From Manduca sexta (taxonomy: Eukaryota; Arthropoda; Insecta; Lepidoptera; Sphingidae): a stretch of 64,000 bases of DNA. The stretch lies in assembly GCF_014839805.1 (NCBI RefSeq), contig NC_051138.1, positions 13,973,520 through 14,037,519 of the forward strand, in the 5' to 3' direction. The notes under the pieces are model-generated. The model had not been told where the DNA came from. It saw only the letters and a list, made by a program, of their open reading frames with translations, and did not search any database. Positions 1 to 9,407 of the stretch are shown piece by piece. Position 1 is the first letter of the stretch, and each line of letters starts with the position of its first letter. The translations under genes were made by a program, and so were the position numbers.

Positions 1-1416
1 ATCTTCCTCACTATCACTATTAGGTTCGTATCTTTCAGCGCTGATGGTTATAAAAATAGTTCCATTTTGTTCCGGCCTATACTCTTCATCGTAGATGTGG
101 TAGGCTTTAGCATGGGCCAAAAGCAAGTTCTTGCCACATATATAATCTCCCAAACCAGACATATTATACAATGGAGCCAAAGTTCCCCATCCATATCCTT
201 GACGACAAACCTCTCGCGGCTCATTCATAGTAATCCAGTATTTAACTCGATCACCAAACAGTTCGAATAATACTCGTGCGTAGTCCGTATACCAATCAAT
301 GATATTCGGGTTGGTCCATCCACCCAACTCTTGGAGATTCTGGGGTAAGTCCCAATGGTAGATCGTGATCATGGGTTGTATGTTGTATTTCAGTAATTCA
401 TCGATCAGATTGTTGTAGTACGCAACACCAGCTTCGTTGATTTTATTAGCGTAGGCGGTTGGGAATATTCTGGTCCATGCGATCGAGAACCGATAGAAAT
501 CGATTCCTAGCTCTCTCATCATTTCTACGTCTCGTTTGTAAAGGTGGTAGGAGTCGTTAGCGATGTCGCCGCTTGAACCATCGGCGATGGGACTTGGTAC
601 CATGTGACATGTTTTGTCCCAAATACTCTCAGATTTTCCTGAAAGGGAATTATTTACAATGGATATTATGAAGAAAAAATGGACACAAAACTGTGCTTGC
701 GCATTGCAACTACCTACAAGAACGAACTATGTGGTGATACCTACAATTAGTGCTTGATAACGGTAGGTAATAGACAATGCGGTTTTACGTACCACTATGA
801 CCTTCTTAGGAGGAGGAGGATCTTCTTCATCTTTATAGGAGAGACCTAATAGTAAACTTTATAACTTTTCAATACGTTTATTTATTGGGCTTAAGGAAAT
901 TAATTCACTTTTTTATAGAAACTTTGAAGGTTTAGACTGAATATAGAATCAACTCACCATCTTTATTCCAAGCGCCTTCTATTTGATAAGCGGCAGTGGC
1001 TGCACCAAACAGAAATCCATCTGGAAATTTCCTTGGTGACTGGCGAGCATCAACAACTTTACTCTCTACCAACCCGCCATAACAAGCGAGAAGAACGCTA
1101 AAACAATTTGTATTTAAATAACCACAGTATGAAGAACAAAATGAGAATTTTCAAGCTATCCAGAAAAACGAAATGCAAAGATTATTATTGTAATAAAATA
1201 CAAAAGTAACATTATTGCAAATAATAATGATTAACACGATATATTTAATATTTATAAAAGTGCAAATAAAACATCCGGAAATTAAAAAATACAATGCAGA
1301 CATTTTATTTAAATTTAAATATAAAGTGATGTTTTTATTAAATTTTCATAACACATTTGGTAAAACTTAATATAAAATAATACCAACACGAAATATTTAA
1401 TGTTAAAGAGTAACAT
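1..1416 (-). CDS. GH1 beta-glucosidase / myrosinase-1-like, copy 1 (5' part, runs off the left edge)
   Basis: Family 1 glycoside hydrolase, expected to be a secreted retaining enzyme that cleaves beta-glucosides or thioglucosides. Coding exons read on the minus strand: 1416-1388 (29 nt, from the ATG), 1097-958 and 638-1 (continues outside). Splice sites: acceptors TTTTAG and TTTCAG, donor GTGAGT; the exon 1 donor (GTTGGT) is weak. The phases fit (29 nt leaves 2, exon 2 starts with 1). Exons 1 and 2 join into a hydrophobic N-terminus ([18 protein letters not shown]) that looks like a signal peptide. Next comes the GH1 N-terminal signature [20 protein letters not shown]. Exon 3 carries WITMNEPRE, whose glutamate is the family acid/base. 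Its 638 nt align without gaps to copy 2, and I see no stop in the frame. Substrate cannot be told from sequence; 'myrosinase' is the usual label for such insect proteins, not proof of thioglucosidase activity. Confidence 0.85.
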
Positions 1417-1465
1417 ATTCCTTGGTCGTTTTTTTCTCACTCAGTTAGGTTTGAGATAGATGTAG

Positions 1466-1473
1466 TATTTATA
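1466..1473 (-). promoter_or_regulatory. TATA box of GH1 copy 1
   Basis: TATAAATA on the minus strand (a second overlaps at 1472-1479), about 50 nt before the start codon at 1416. It is conserved in copy 2. The spot where copy 2 has an arthropod TCAGT initiator reads TGAGT here, so the start site of copy 1 may differ or be weaker. Confidence 0.55.
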
Positions 1474-1639
1474 TTTATAGCTTATCAGTTTTCAAGTACT
1501 GGAATATTGTCATGATGACACAGATGACCAAATTTCCTAATATTATCAATGTTTTTGTTTAGGTTCACTTTAGTTTAAGTAATAGCGTATACGGACTCTT
1601 AATTATGAAGTTGCACATATAATTCCCACATTTATGATT

Positions 1640-2102
1640 CGTTTTTTTTCGGGCTAAAGTTTTCCGTTATAAAGCCACGCTATGTTTTTCTCGGGAGCCT
1701 ATGTCCTTTCCAAAGTGTCAAACTATCTCCATACCAAATTTCATCTAAATCCGTTCGGTACTTTTTGATTTTACCGCGTTCAGACAGACTGACAAAGAGG
1801 TTGGGGCACTTTGTTTAATAATATATATATTTTTTTGAGAGGAACAAATTCAACAAGTCATACATAATTGTTGTATAACTTTAACCGTTTAGCTCTCAAA
1901 ACTAATACATTTTCCTGTCTTTGCAACATTTTTCATTACTGCTCTGCTCCCATTAGTTATAGCGTGATGATATTATAGCCTATAGCCATTCTCGATAAAT
2001 GGGCTATCTAACACTAAAAGAATTTTTTAATTCGAACCGATAGTTCCTGAGATTAGCGCGTTCAAACAAACAAACTCTTCACCTTTATATAATGATATAG
2101 AT
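1640..2102 (-). repeat. Two dispersed-repeat fragments (Helitron-like / RTE-tail type)
   Basis: 1640-1832 holds the motif 'ctatctccataccaaatttc' next to a degraded 'atccgttcggtac', recognisable as a dispersed repeat common in moths. 1971-2102 reads on the minus strand as a repeat starting near ACTAATATTATAAAG and containing 'gcgctaatctcaggaactac'; related copies in this window lie at 10845, 21790, 28690 and 48060. Family assignment is from memory of lepidopteran repeats. 1517-1639 and 2103-2245 hold nothing recognisable. Confidence 0.45.
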
Positions 2103-2245
2103 TAAGAACAGAAGGAAGTCAGTCTAACAGTGTTTTCATCTCAATGTTCATCGCATTAATAAATCAAAACATCCGTCACAAAGTGGAGAAATAGTATTCT
2201 GAGACAAGATATCGCTTTTGATTTAATATTACAAAGCACGAATAA

Positions 2246-2519
2246 ACACCAACACGCCTTTATCCCTGAAGAGGAAGGCAGAGGTGCAAACAGTCCTGTG
2301 ATGGGGAGAGTCTATCAGACGCAATTTGACTTCGCACTGGTACTGAGGAGTAAGTATGCAAGTTCTCTCGCGATGTTTTCGTTCGCCGTTAAAGCAAGAA
2401 ATAATTCACAAGTATACACGCATAATTTTAGGAAATCAGAGGTGCGTGCCTTTGGATTTTGAACCTGCGGACATTCGCCTCGAAAGTCCGTTCCACTCCT
2501 AACTAGGCTATAGCCGCTG
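2246..2519 (-). mobile_element. Chimeric SINE: SINE-B tail joined to SINE-A head
   Basis: 2246-2295 matches the 3' tail of SINE family B on the minus strand. 2353-2519 matches the tRNA-like head and body of SINE family A on the minus strand, with a degraded A box and a B box (ggttcaaaatcc). The A copy and the DNA beyond it (to 2800) are also found inverted at 16029-16470, which suggests the SINE was there before that segment was copied. Confidence 0.6.
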
Positions 2520-2557
2520 CTGATATTGTTTTAATAAAGAAAAAATGTTACCAATTC

Positions 2558-2800
2558 ATATACAATTAAAACTGGTCAATCTGGTCACTCGCATTCAAAT
2601 TAAACGCATAGATTTATTGTCAGCTAAATAGTGCAGTTATTTGTGTTTCTTCTACTTATTGGCATAATATTTTTATCGGAAATGCGATAACATTATCACT
2701 GACAGCGTTGTAAACTAATTTCTAACTGTCGCCAGTATTATGCTTATGAACTACTTCTTCACGCTTAGTTTAAACAACAAATTTATCCATCCCAAATGGT
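2558..2800 (-). repeat. Segment repeated in inverted orientation at 16029-16262
   Basis: The reverse complement of 2558-2800 aligns over its whole length with 16029-16262 (shared words include 'gataaatttgttgttt', 'ttccgataaaaatattatg' and 'aataaatctatgcgtt'). The match continues into the adjacent SINE-A copies at 2519 and 16303. It is either an unknown dispersed element or an old inverted segmental duplication around GH1 copy 2. Confidence 0.65.
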
Positions 2801-2814
2801 AAGTTGAATGCTGT

Positions 2815-3000
2815 CCACACCGTGTTGACCGACGACACAAAAAACACTCCTGTTTATCCTCCGTCAATCGACACAATTATGCCGGCCTATTTGAAACCGG
2901 ATATATACAGGCTGATCCCCTAACACAACAAACATAGGCCACTATGGCCTGTTTTACACTTGTTTACGGTGCTCACTGCCCGCTCGGATACAAGTATAAT
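2815..3000 (+). repeat. Repeat family C (hairpin-bearing dispersed element)
   Basis: Shares the order 'gtcgac - tatgccggcctatt - aaccggatatatacaggctgatcc - cgcgaca - ggttttacac - ggtgctcac' with copies at 7384, 8945, 22616-23025, 43497 and 50160. No coding capacity and no tRNA-type promoter seen. 3001-3388 holds nothing recognisable. Confidence 0.55.
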
Positions 3001-3388
3001 AGCATAAACATAACCATTACAAGACTTCTCTGGTATTTAAGTACATACAAATTAGTTATTGGTATTGAGCGGATAAAACTAAAATACCCTTCATAACGAG
3101 CAACATTCGAGAATTTTAAGTCAGTGTATCCGTCACGGATGTATTTAGTCCAGTCATGTCTTAAATCTTGCAGTATTAAAACTTTCTTACATCTAGTTTT
3201 ATTGTTTATAGAATATTATTTTATTAGTTGAACGGGTAAGATATGAGTGTCGTTTGGACATAGTTAAAATGTAGTCAGTATGTTGTAATGTAAAATATAA
3301 ATAACTTATTTAGCGGGAACACAGACCTCCACCATTAGCTTCTATCCATCCTAATATGGGATCAATGAACATAATAATAATAAGCCCG

Positions 3389-3995
3389 CAGGGGCGGCTT
3401 TGTGGCGAGCCGACGGTGAGTGGCGACACGGCGTTCCCTGATTCCATGGGGGCTAAATGAGACCCCCTGACCCTTGGCTTGCCTTAACTGGCCGGCTAGG
3501 GGTGGAAGTCGCAAGAGCTAAGAACCTCAGCTCTAGGGTGGAAGTGCTCAATCTGCGTAATAGCGAGGAAAGCCGCTCCGGGACGCGACAGCGACCCGCG
3601 ATGGTGAAATCGGTGCACACCTCTCGACACCCTTAAGCCACCCACACCGGTGTTGCGTCCTTACCTTACGCCACTTATGGGATGCCCATCTAGTGGGGGG
3701 CAAGTCACCGTCTGCCTTGAATACATAAGATAGAGACATTTTACTTGACAAGCGTCCCGTTGTCTCAATCAATAGCCCAGCAACCAGTCCAGCTAGATCC
3801 CATCCATAGACCCAGTATAATCCCCATATTTTCTGCAATAGTCCCTGCACCTTGCAAAGCGCTGTCTTTGGCTGTATTTCCTCCATAAGTACAGACAGAG
3901 AGAGTACTCGCAAGGTCGTACTCGTATCTTAAAGGGGCCTCTACGTGTTGGATCTATGTCCCCACGCAAGCCTTCCAAAAGGACCGGCCCTTTAT
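3389..3995 (-). repeat. GC-rich repeat-like block, possibly a non-LTR retroelement piece
   Basis: About 600 bp much richer in GC than its surroundings, bounded by an ATAATAATAA run on the left and a T-rich TTTATTTTATTTTTTATTATT-like run on the right. Two overlapping minus-strand frames (121 and 61 codons) show no domain I recognise. The composition and T-rich edge suggest an untranslated or ORF1-proximal part of a non-LTR element. It lies just downstream of the Jockey-type copy and in the same orientation, but I see no proof that they are one element. Confidence 0.4.
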
Positions 3996-4029
3996 TTTAT
4001 TTTTTATTATTAGGTACAGTTACGGACTA

Positions 4030-6350
4030 CAAACTAAACAAATGATATATCAATATTACATTAAAAGCAAAATGAGTTTGAAGCCCTATTACAACTATAC
4101 CCAACAATTAAGTTAATTGGTAGCATCACGCAAAATTCGGAATGATTAGTCTAGTTACTTAGTTACAGGTTTTAAATAGGGATTCTTTAAAGGAAGCAAA
4201 ACTAATGTTAAAAATGTCAAGTTTTGTACAAACGTTATTATATAACGTGCTCATTCTGGTAAAGGGATTATTTTGTGATACATTGTTGTTGGGTGGTGGT
4301 ACACTGAACATTTGTTGAACACGCACTGACCGAGTCGGCAACTTGAAGTACAATGGCTCAACCATATTACAGTCAAGCGTTCCATTAACAATTTTGTGAA
4401 GAGTACAGAGATCAATTACCTCCCTCCCAAGGAAACCATATGAAATTTCTGTAGCCTGTCGGTGTATTCAGGTATTTTGCGTCGAAGACCACATTTTGTG
4501 CACAATGATCGAACAAATCGGCGTTGAATAGATTCAATTTTATCTTTATGTGTGCAGTATATCGGGGACCAAATGGGCGAACAATATTCTAAAGTGCAAC
4601 CTCACTAAACAGCAGTATAGGGTTAAAAGTGACGAGATGTTCTTGAATGGTTTACCGACGCGGAGAATAAATGATAACATATTATTGGCTTTGCTACATA
4701 TCCTGTCATAATGATCCCTGAAAGATAGCTTCGAGTCAAATAGCACTCCAAGATCTCATATAGTGTTGACTCGCTTTAAAATTACTCCATTTACATCATA
4801 ATTATTAAGATAAATATTATTATTTTTTGAAAACGTGATTATTTTGCATTTGTTTATATTTAACTTCGTATCCTTAACCTTACACCATTCAAAAATAACA
4901 TTGATATCGCGCTGCAGGGCCACACACTGATCATAACTGTCAATAACTCTAAAGATCTTTATGTCATCCGCATACGCCAGACATTCACTGTCGATAATGT
5001 TCAACAAATCATTGATAAACATTAAAAATAGCGAAGGATCCAAGTCAAAGCCTTGAGGCACACCTGAGGTAGCCAAGAAGGGCACCGAATCGTAACCATA
5101 CAGCGCTACAAGTTGAGTTCTATTCATAGGATAGGATCTAAGCCAACGTTGTAGATCACCGTGAATACCTAAGTGATCTGTCTTGAGCAGCAATATCTTT
5201 TGATTCACTCGGTCGAACGCTTTAGAGAAGTCGCTATAAAAATAATCTATCTGTTTTTATTAAAAGCTTTGCATAAAAAGTTGGTGTAGAGAAGGAGGTT
5301 CATACACGTAGATCTCCCAGATACAAATCCATGTTGTTTACTGCTCAGAAGACATTTGACATGATTGAAAAAGTGACGATAGATCAGACTTTCAAACACT
5401 TTAGCAAAGCAGCTTAGTATGGAAATAGGACGACAGTTGGTGACGTCATGAGGGTCGCCTGCCTTATAGATTGGGGTAATATTTGCTATTTTCCATAAAG
5501 AAGGAAATACTCCTTCACTTAAGGATTTGCTGAAAATTAGAGACAGCGGCCCGGCCAAAGCGGAAGCACAAAAACGAATGAATACCGGCGGTACACCGTC
5601 AGGACCTGCGCTTTTACGAATATCGATGCTATTCAAAAGACGAAGAACATCTTCTTCGCGGATTTTTAACTTAGTGACGGTAAATGACGATGGAGGAAAA
5701 TCGGGTGTATAAGATAAGTTATTGTTATCCTTATAAGTGGAACAAAAATAATCTGCAAACAGATTGACTATGTCAGATCCAGTATTAGCGATTCTATTCA
5801 TGTAAAACATGGAGTTGGGAATTCTGTTAGTAATGCGCTTATTCTTCGTATGTCTCCAAAAGGCTTTAATATTAATTTTAATGTCTTCCTCGATACTAGA
5901 GATGTAACTTTTAAAACATTCAGTCATAGCATGTTTCGCTCTTGATCTAAGCATAGAGAATGTGTCATAATCACGAGGATTTTGAAATCGTTTGTAGCGA
6001 GCATGGTACTTAGCCTTGTTTCTGAGAATCTTTTTGAGAGCACTGGAAAACCAAGTAGGATACCTATGTGATCTTTGTATTATCTTAGGGGTATTTTTAT
6101 TAAGCGTAGCGGTCAGTATATTGTAAAAATTTTGAACGAAATCATCACAATTAAGATCTTTGACTGACTGAGCCCAATCCTCATTAAGGAGATCTTTAGC
6201 GCACTCAATATAATTAGTCTTGCGAAAGTTGAGTATTTCAAGCGAAGAACAAGTTTTTAAAAGGGGAGTTTCATCAGTGAGTGTAATTTCTATGGGGGGA
6301 TGATGAGCATCCAGGCGACTAATTGATAATATTATGCCGTGATTTCCCGT
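4030..6350 (-). pseudogene. Jockey-type non-LTR retrotransposon, 5'-truncated and frameshifted (reverse transcriptase)
   Basis: Minus-strand frames 6413-5247, 5208-4756, 4746-4546 and 4365-4159 read in order as one broken pol protein. The start corresponds to the last residues of an endonuclease domain (near 6300). The reverse transcriptase follows: KSAGPDGVP (about 5590), NCRPIS (about 5430), DFSKAFDRV (about 5220), SGVPQG (about 5060) and the catalytic YADD at 4974-4963. A C-terminal region ends at 4159. At least three frame breaks (about 5245, 4755 and 4545) and the missing 5' half make it dead. The motif style matches Jockey-clade elements common in Lepidoptera. The 3' part (4030-4158) looks like 3' UTR. 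A SINE-A abuts the 5' end. Confidence 0.85.
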
Positions 6351-6363
6351 AGGAAAGATACAA

Positions 6364-6689
6364 CATAATAATAATATCAGCCCTGTATTATATACTTGCC
6401 CACTGCTGAGCACGGGCCTCCTCTACTACTGAGAGGGATTAGGCCTTAGTCCACCACGCTGGCCTTGTGCGGATTGGTAGACTTCACACACCTTTGAAAT
6501 TCCTATAGAGAACTTCTCAGATGTGCAGGTTTCCTCACGATGTTTTCCTTCACCGTTAAAGCGAACGATAAATTCACAAAGAATACAAACATGATTTTAG
6601 AAAAGTCAGAGGTGTGTGCCCTTGGGATTTGAACCTGCGGACATTCGTCTTGGCAGTGCGTTCTACACCCAACTAGGCTATCACCGCTT
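6364..6689 (-). mobile_element. SINE family A, near full length
   Basis: tRNA-derived SINE read on the minus strand. It has a head with an A box (tagcctagttgg type) and B box (ggttcaaatcc), a body with 'acggtgaaggaaaacatcg' and 'gtgtgaagtctaccaatccg', and a tail with 'ctctcagtagtagaggaggc' ending in (ATT)n. It inserts at the truncated end of the Jockey copy. No protein is coded. Confidence 0.85.
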
Positions 6690-7206
6690 GAACATACTTT
6701 TACATAATATTTATTGTGAACATTTTTCGGCATAGTTATTAAACGGCCGCCTACCTAAAATCAGTTCCTTTTGAGCGATTCAAACCTGGACAATTGAAAT
6801 AGAACCTACGAAAATTGGTACCTGACCTGGTAATCGCCACTACGATCTCCTAAGATCGTATTAAGAAATCAATCTTATCTTTAATTACAATCTCAAGTAG
6901 ACATTTAATATTGAATTTTTTAATAAACAAAGCTTAAGTTGTCAAAAACCGTCATATGCTATGACTTAATATATAATTTGACATGTTTTCGATATCAGTA
7001 TATTTAATAGCGATGACGTTAAAATTCTGACTTTAATTTGACAGCGTCTCAGCTGATATCGATAGTGCGACATTAGATTGCATCTATTATAGTACAGCCC
7101 TATTTCTAAAGCAAATAAGCCATTAGGTACGCGGTGACTAACTTCTCAACCTAACCCCTTTTAGAATACAATCTTGAAGATATTATAAACTACATTGCTA
7201 GTATCA
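6690..7206. other. No gene seen
   Basis: AT-rich DNA with stops in all frames and no repeat family I recognise. Confidence 0.5.
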
Positions 7207-7384
7207 GGGCCCTTATTCTGCATGACAGTGTAAACGCGTAACGCGGCTGTGTCATGTTATCTTCGTGAAATGTGCTTACAATGGTATTGTGTATGCCAAA
7301 TCCTATAGTCCTAAACGTGACGCGTTGCGTTACGTGCTTGTTACGCACTATGAAACTAACGTGTGGCATAGAGAATAAGGGCCC
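7207..7384. mobile_element. MITE family D (terminal inverted repeats)
   Basis: 178-bp element starting GGGCCCTTATTCT and ending with its inverse AGAATAAGGGCCC. It has internal CGCGTAACGCGG and GTTACGCAC motifs and no coding capacity. A second copy is at 22669-22849 and a diverged inverted one at about 22421-22615. Terminal repeats plus small size indicate a non-autonomous DNA transposon; no clear target duplication is visible, so the superfamily is left open. Confidence 0.7.
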
Positions 7385-7575
7385 TGGATATTTGTATCCG
7401 TCCGGATAGCGAACTACATACAGAAGGTGTAAAACCCGTCATATTGGCCCACGTAAGTTCCGGGATCGGCCTGTGTATATCCGGTTTCTAATCGGCCGGA
7501 TACTCAACGATTACTCGCCTGTCGACTTTATCTGGTCCTCACTCTGCGTGCCATGAGATGCAGCGGAGTCACTAT
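7385..7575 (-). repeat. Repeat family C
   Basis: Minus-strand copy abutting the MITE, with the family's 'tccgtccggata', 'gtgtaaaacccgtca', 'gggatcggcctgtgtatatc' and 'gtcgac' blocks. 7576-7799 is AT-rich and unassigned. Confidence 0.55.
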
Positions 7576-7799
7576 GCCGTGCTTGAATAAAAAAAACAAC
7601 AACTTATTGTCATTCAAATTCTAGATCTAACTTGTAGAAGTGTTTTTGATAAACAAAGCAAGCTAAACATCGCCTGCAAATTAGAACTCTCATTACATTG
7701 TGGTGAAAATGATTTACGCTACAAACATTGCGCATTTAAAACTTGTAGATATTGAAACGCTGTGAATATAATTTATTTATTTTAAACACGTAAAGCCGT

Positions 7800-7950
7800 T
7801 GGCCCTGCGTCTGATCTCTCTCCAGTCATGTCGGATTGTCTCACCAGACTGTGTGAGTGAAGGAACAGAGTACACCTGTGTATTGCGCACACACTTGTGC
7901 ACTGTAATGTCTCCTGCATATTAGGCTAATCTCCGTTGAGATTTGATATC
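7800..7950 (+). mobile_element. SINE family G fragment
   Basis: Plus-strand fragment of the repeat better seen inverted at 45405-45815 and 53412-53795. Shared words are 'gatctctctccagtcatgtc', 'gtattgcgcacacacttgtg' and 'atgtctcctgc'. The tRNA-like head is missing. Confidence 0.55.
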
Positions 7951-8069
7951 TTGCGTAATACAAGTAAAATTTGAACTTCACAAGGTAATGTGTATTTTAT
8001 TATGCACAAATCAGCCTTATATGGCGCATTCCATATTCCGTTAACAATAATATTTATTAATTTTATAAT

Positions 8070-8925
8070 GATTTCTTAGGTTTACGCGAATGTTAGACAT
8101 TGATAAAATCCAATTTACTATGGAGTTAGAATACAATAAATCTCTTGCTTTCTTAGATGTTTTAATCATCCGTAATCCTAATCAGACCTTAAGTCATACT
8201 GTGTATCGGAAACAGACCCATACTGATACATACTTGTATTACCATATGTAAGAGGAGTCACCGACGAGATTGGATACATCCTGAAGCGTGCTTCAATAAA
8301 AACTTATTTTAAGCCGCCTAAGAAGATTAGTCAATTTTTACCACCTGTCAAGTGTCATATACCTCTACAAGAACCGGGAGTATACAAAATAGATTGCAAC
8401 TGTGGCCTCTCTTATATCGGGCAAACAAAAGAAATATAGGGACCCGCGTAAAAGAACATATAGCTAACGTGAAACACCGACGCTCGACGAAGTCTGCAGT
8501 TGCTGAATACTCTGAAGGAGGCGCCAATCATTATCTGCGACTAGACAAGCCACAAATCCTCGCCAAAGAACACCGATTCCTGCCTAGGATGATTCGCGAG
8601 GCTATTGAAATTAAAAAACATCCTAATTTCAATAGGGAAGATGGTTGGAAGCTTGCACAATCCTGGGATCCAGTTCTACATTTAATTAAATCTGAACCCA
8701 AGAGACCGGCTCATTCTGCGCAGATCGGACCACCAAGAGTAAAATTTTTAAAAAGTTGTATAATTGTAAAATGTAGGTAGATATTGTAACTTTGACTTTA
8801 CGGTTGAACAACACCTCAGTCCTCCCCCGTGATCATGAAGGCTGCAGTCTTCGAAACGAAGGGAGAAAATTAAAATATAAAAAACCGTGATAGAATCCGA
8901 AAATTAGTTAAATTTCAATAAATTC
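8070..8925 (+). pseudogene. Penelope-like element copy (GIY-YIG endonuclease), defective
   Basis: The left end (8070-8107) is the inverse of the family's 3' terminus (tttacgcgaatgttagacat). It leads directly into coding sequence for the last part of a reverse transcriptase (EYNKSLAFLDVLI, 8120-8170). A GIY-YIG endonuclease region follows (GVYKID near 8379, YIGQTK near 8414), then a conserved tail with HPNFNREDGWKLAQ. Compared with the 49-kb copy, the linker before YVRGVTD is deleted and two bases are lost just after YIGQTK, shifting the frame. The 3' end has the 'catgaaggctgcagtcttcg' motif and 'aaaccgtgatagaatccg'. Not functional. Confidence 0.8.
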
Positions 8926-8944
8926 ATTTTTTTGACCCCACTGC

Positions 8945-9165
8945 ACTTGATGGTAAGTGGAGTGGAGTCCAAGTGAATGTCGACTGATGAGAGACGAGTA
9001 CCCCTCGACAGTCGACACAACAATGCCGGCCTGTTGGAACCGGATATTCACAGGCTGATGCCGGAACGCGACACACACACACATATGGCGGGTTTTAACA
9101 CCTTGTGTATGGTGGGCGTTATCTTGGCAGATATAAAATATATTCTTCTATCAGCAATCTACGTA
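8945..9165 (+). repeat. Repeat family C, with internal hairpin
   Basis: Well-preserved plus copy. GTCGACTG (8979-8986) pairs with CAGTCGAC (9009-9016). It then reads 'aatgccggcctgttggaacc', 'acaggctgatgcc' and an (AC)n patch at 9071-9081. Lies just downstream of the 3' end of GH1 copy 2. Confidence 0.6.
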
Positions 9166-9407
9166 CACGTAACAGTCTTCTGAATTTATACTTGGTTTGT
9201 TTAGTTTAAATATAAATATAGAGGATTTTTCTTATGGCTCTATACTCAGACTATGTAGATTATAATAACTTAAAGAATTTTTAGAATCACTTCGCACGTC
9301 GAATTATCCAGGGATCAAACTCAAAAGTTTTGAAACTAATGATGCAATATATAGTATAAATCTGGTACATAAAATAAAAGAAACATTGTCAAAGTATAAA
9401 AATATAT

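Larger units (their letters stand above)
1..1516. repeat. Duplicated block, copy 1 (pairs with 12100-13514)
   Basis: From base 1 to the CATGAT at 1511-1516 this DNA matches 12100-13514 in the same orientation, exons, introns and promoter included. Exon 3 aligns with no indels. The introns have diverged more and carry indels; for example, a short AGGAGGAGG-rich stretch near 808-822 is absent from the other copy. Similarity stops abruptly at 1517 / 13515. The duplication therefore starts about 100 bp upstream of the start codon and must extend left beyond the window. Confidence 0.85.

Noticed and set aside
67..270. Plus-strand frame at the left edge
   Set aside because: Antisense shadow of GH1 exon 3.
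5527..5712. Plus-strand frame over the reverse transcriptase
   Set aside because: Shadow of the Jockey-type minus-strand coding sequence.
8979..9016. Hammerhead reading of CTGATGAG in family C
   Set aside because: CTGATGAG is present in this copy but there is no GAAA box at the right place and other copies read CTGACGA; the simple hairpin explains it better.
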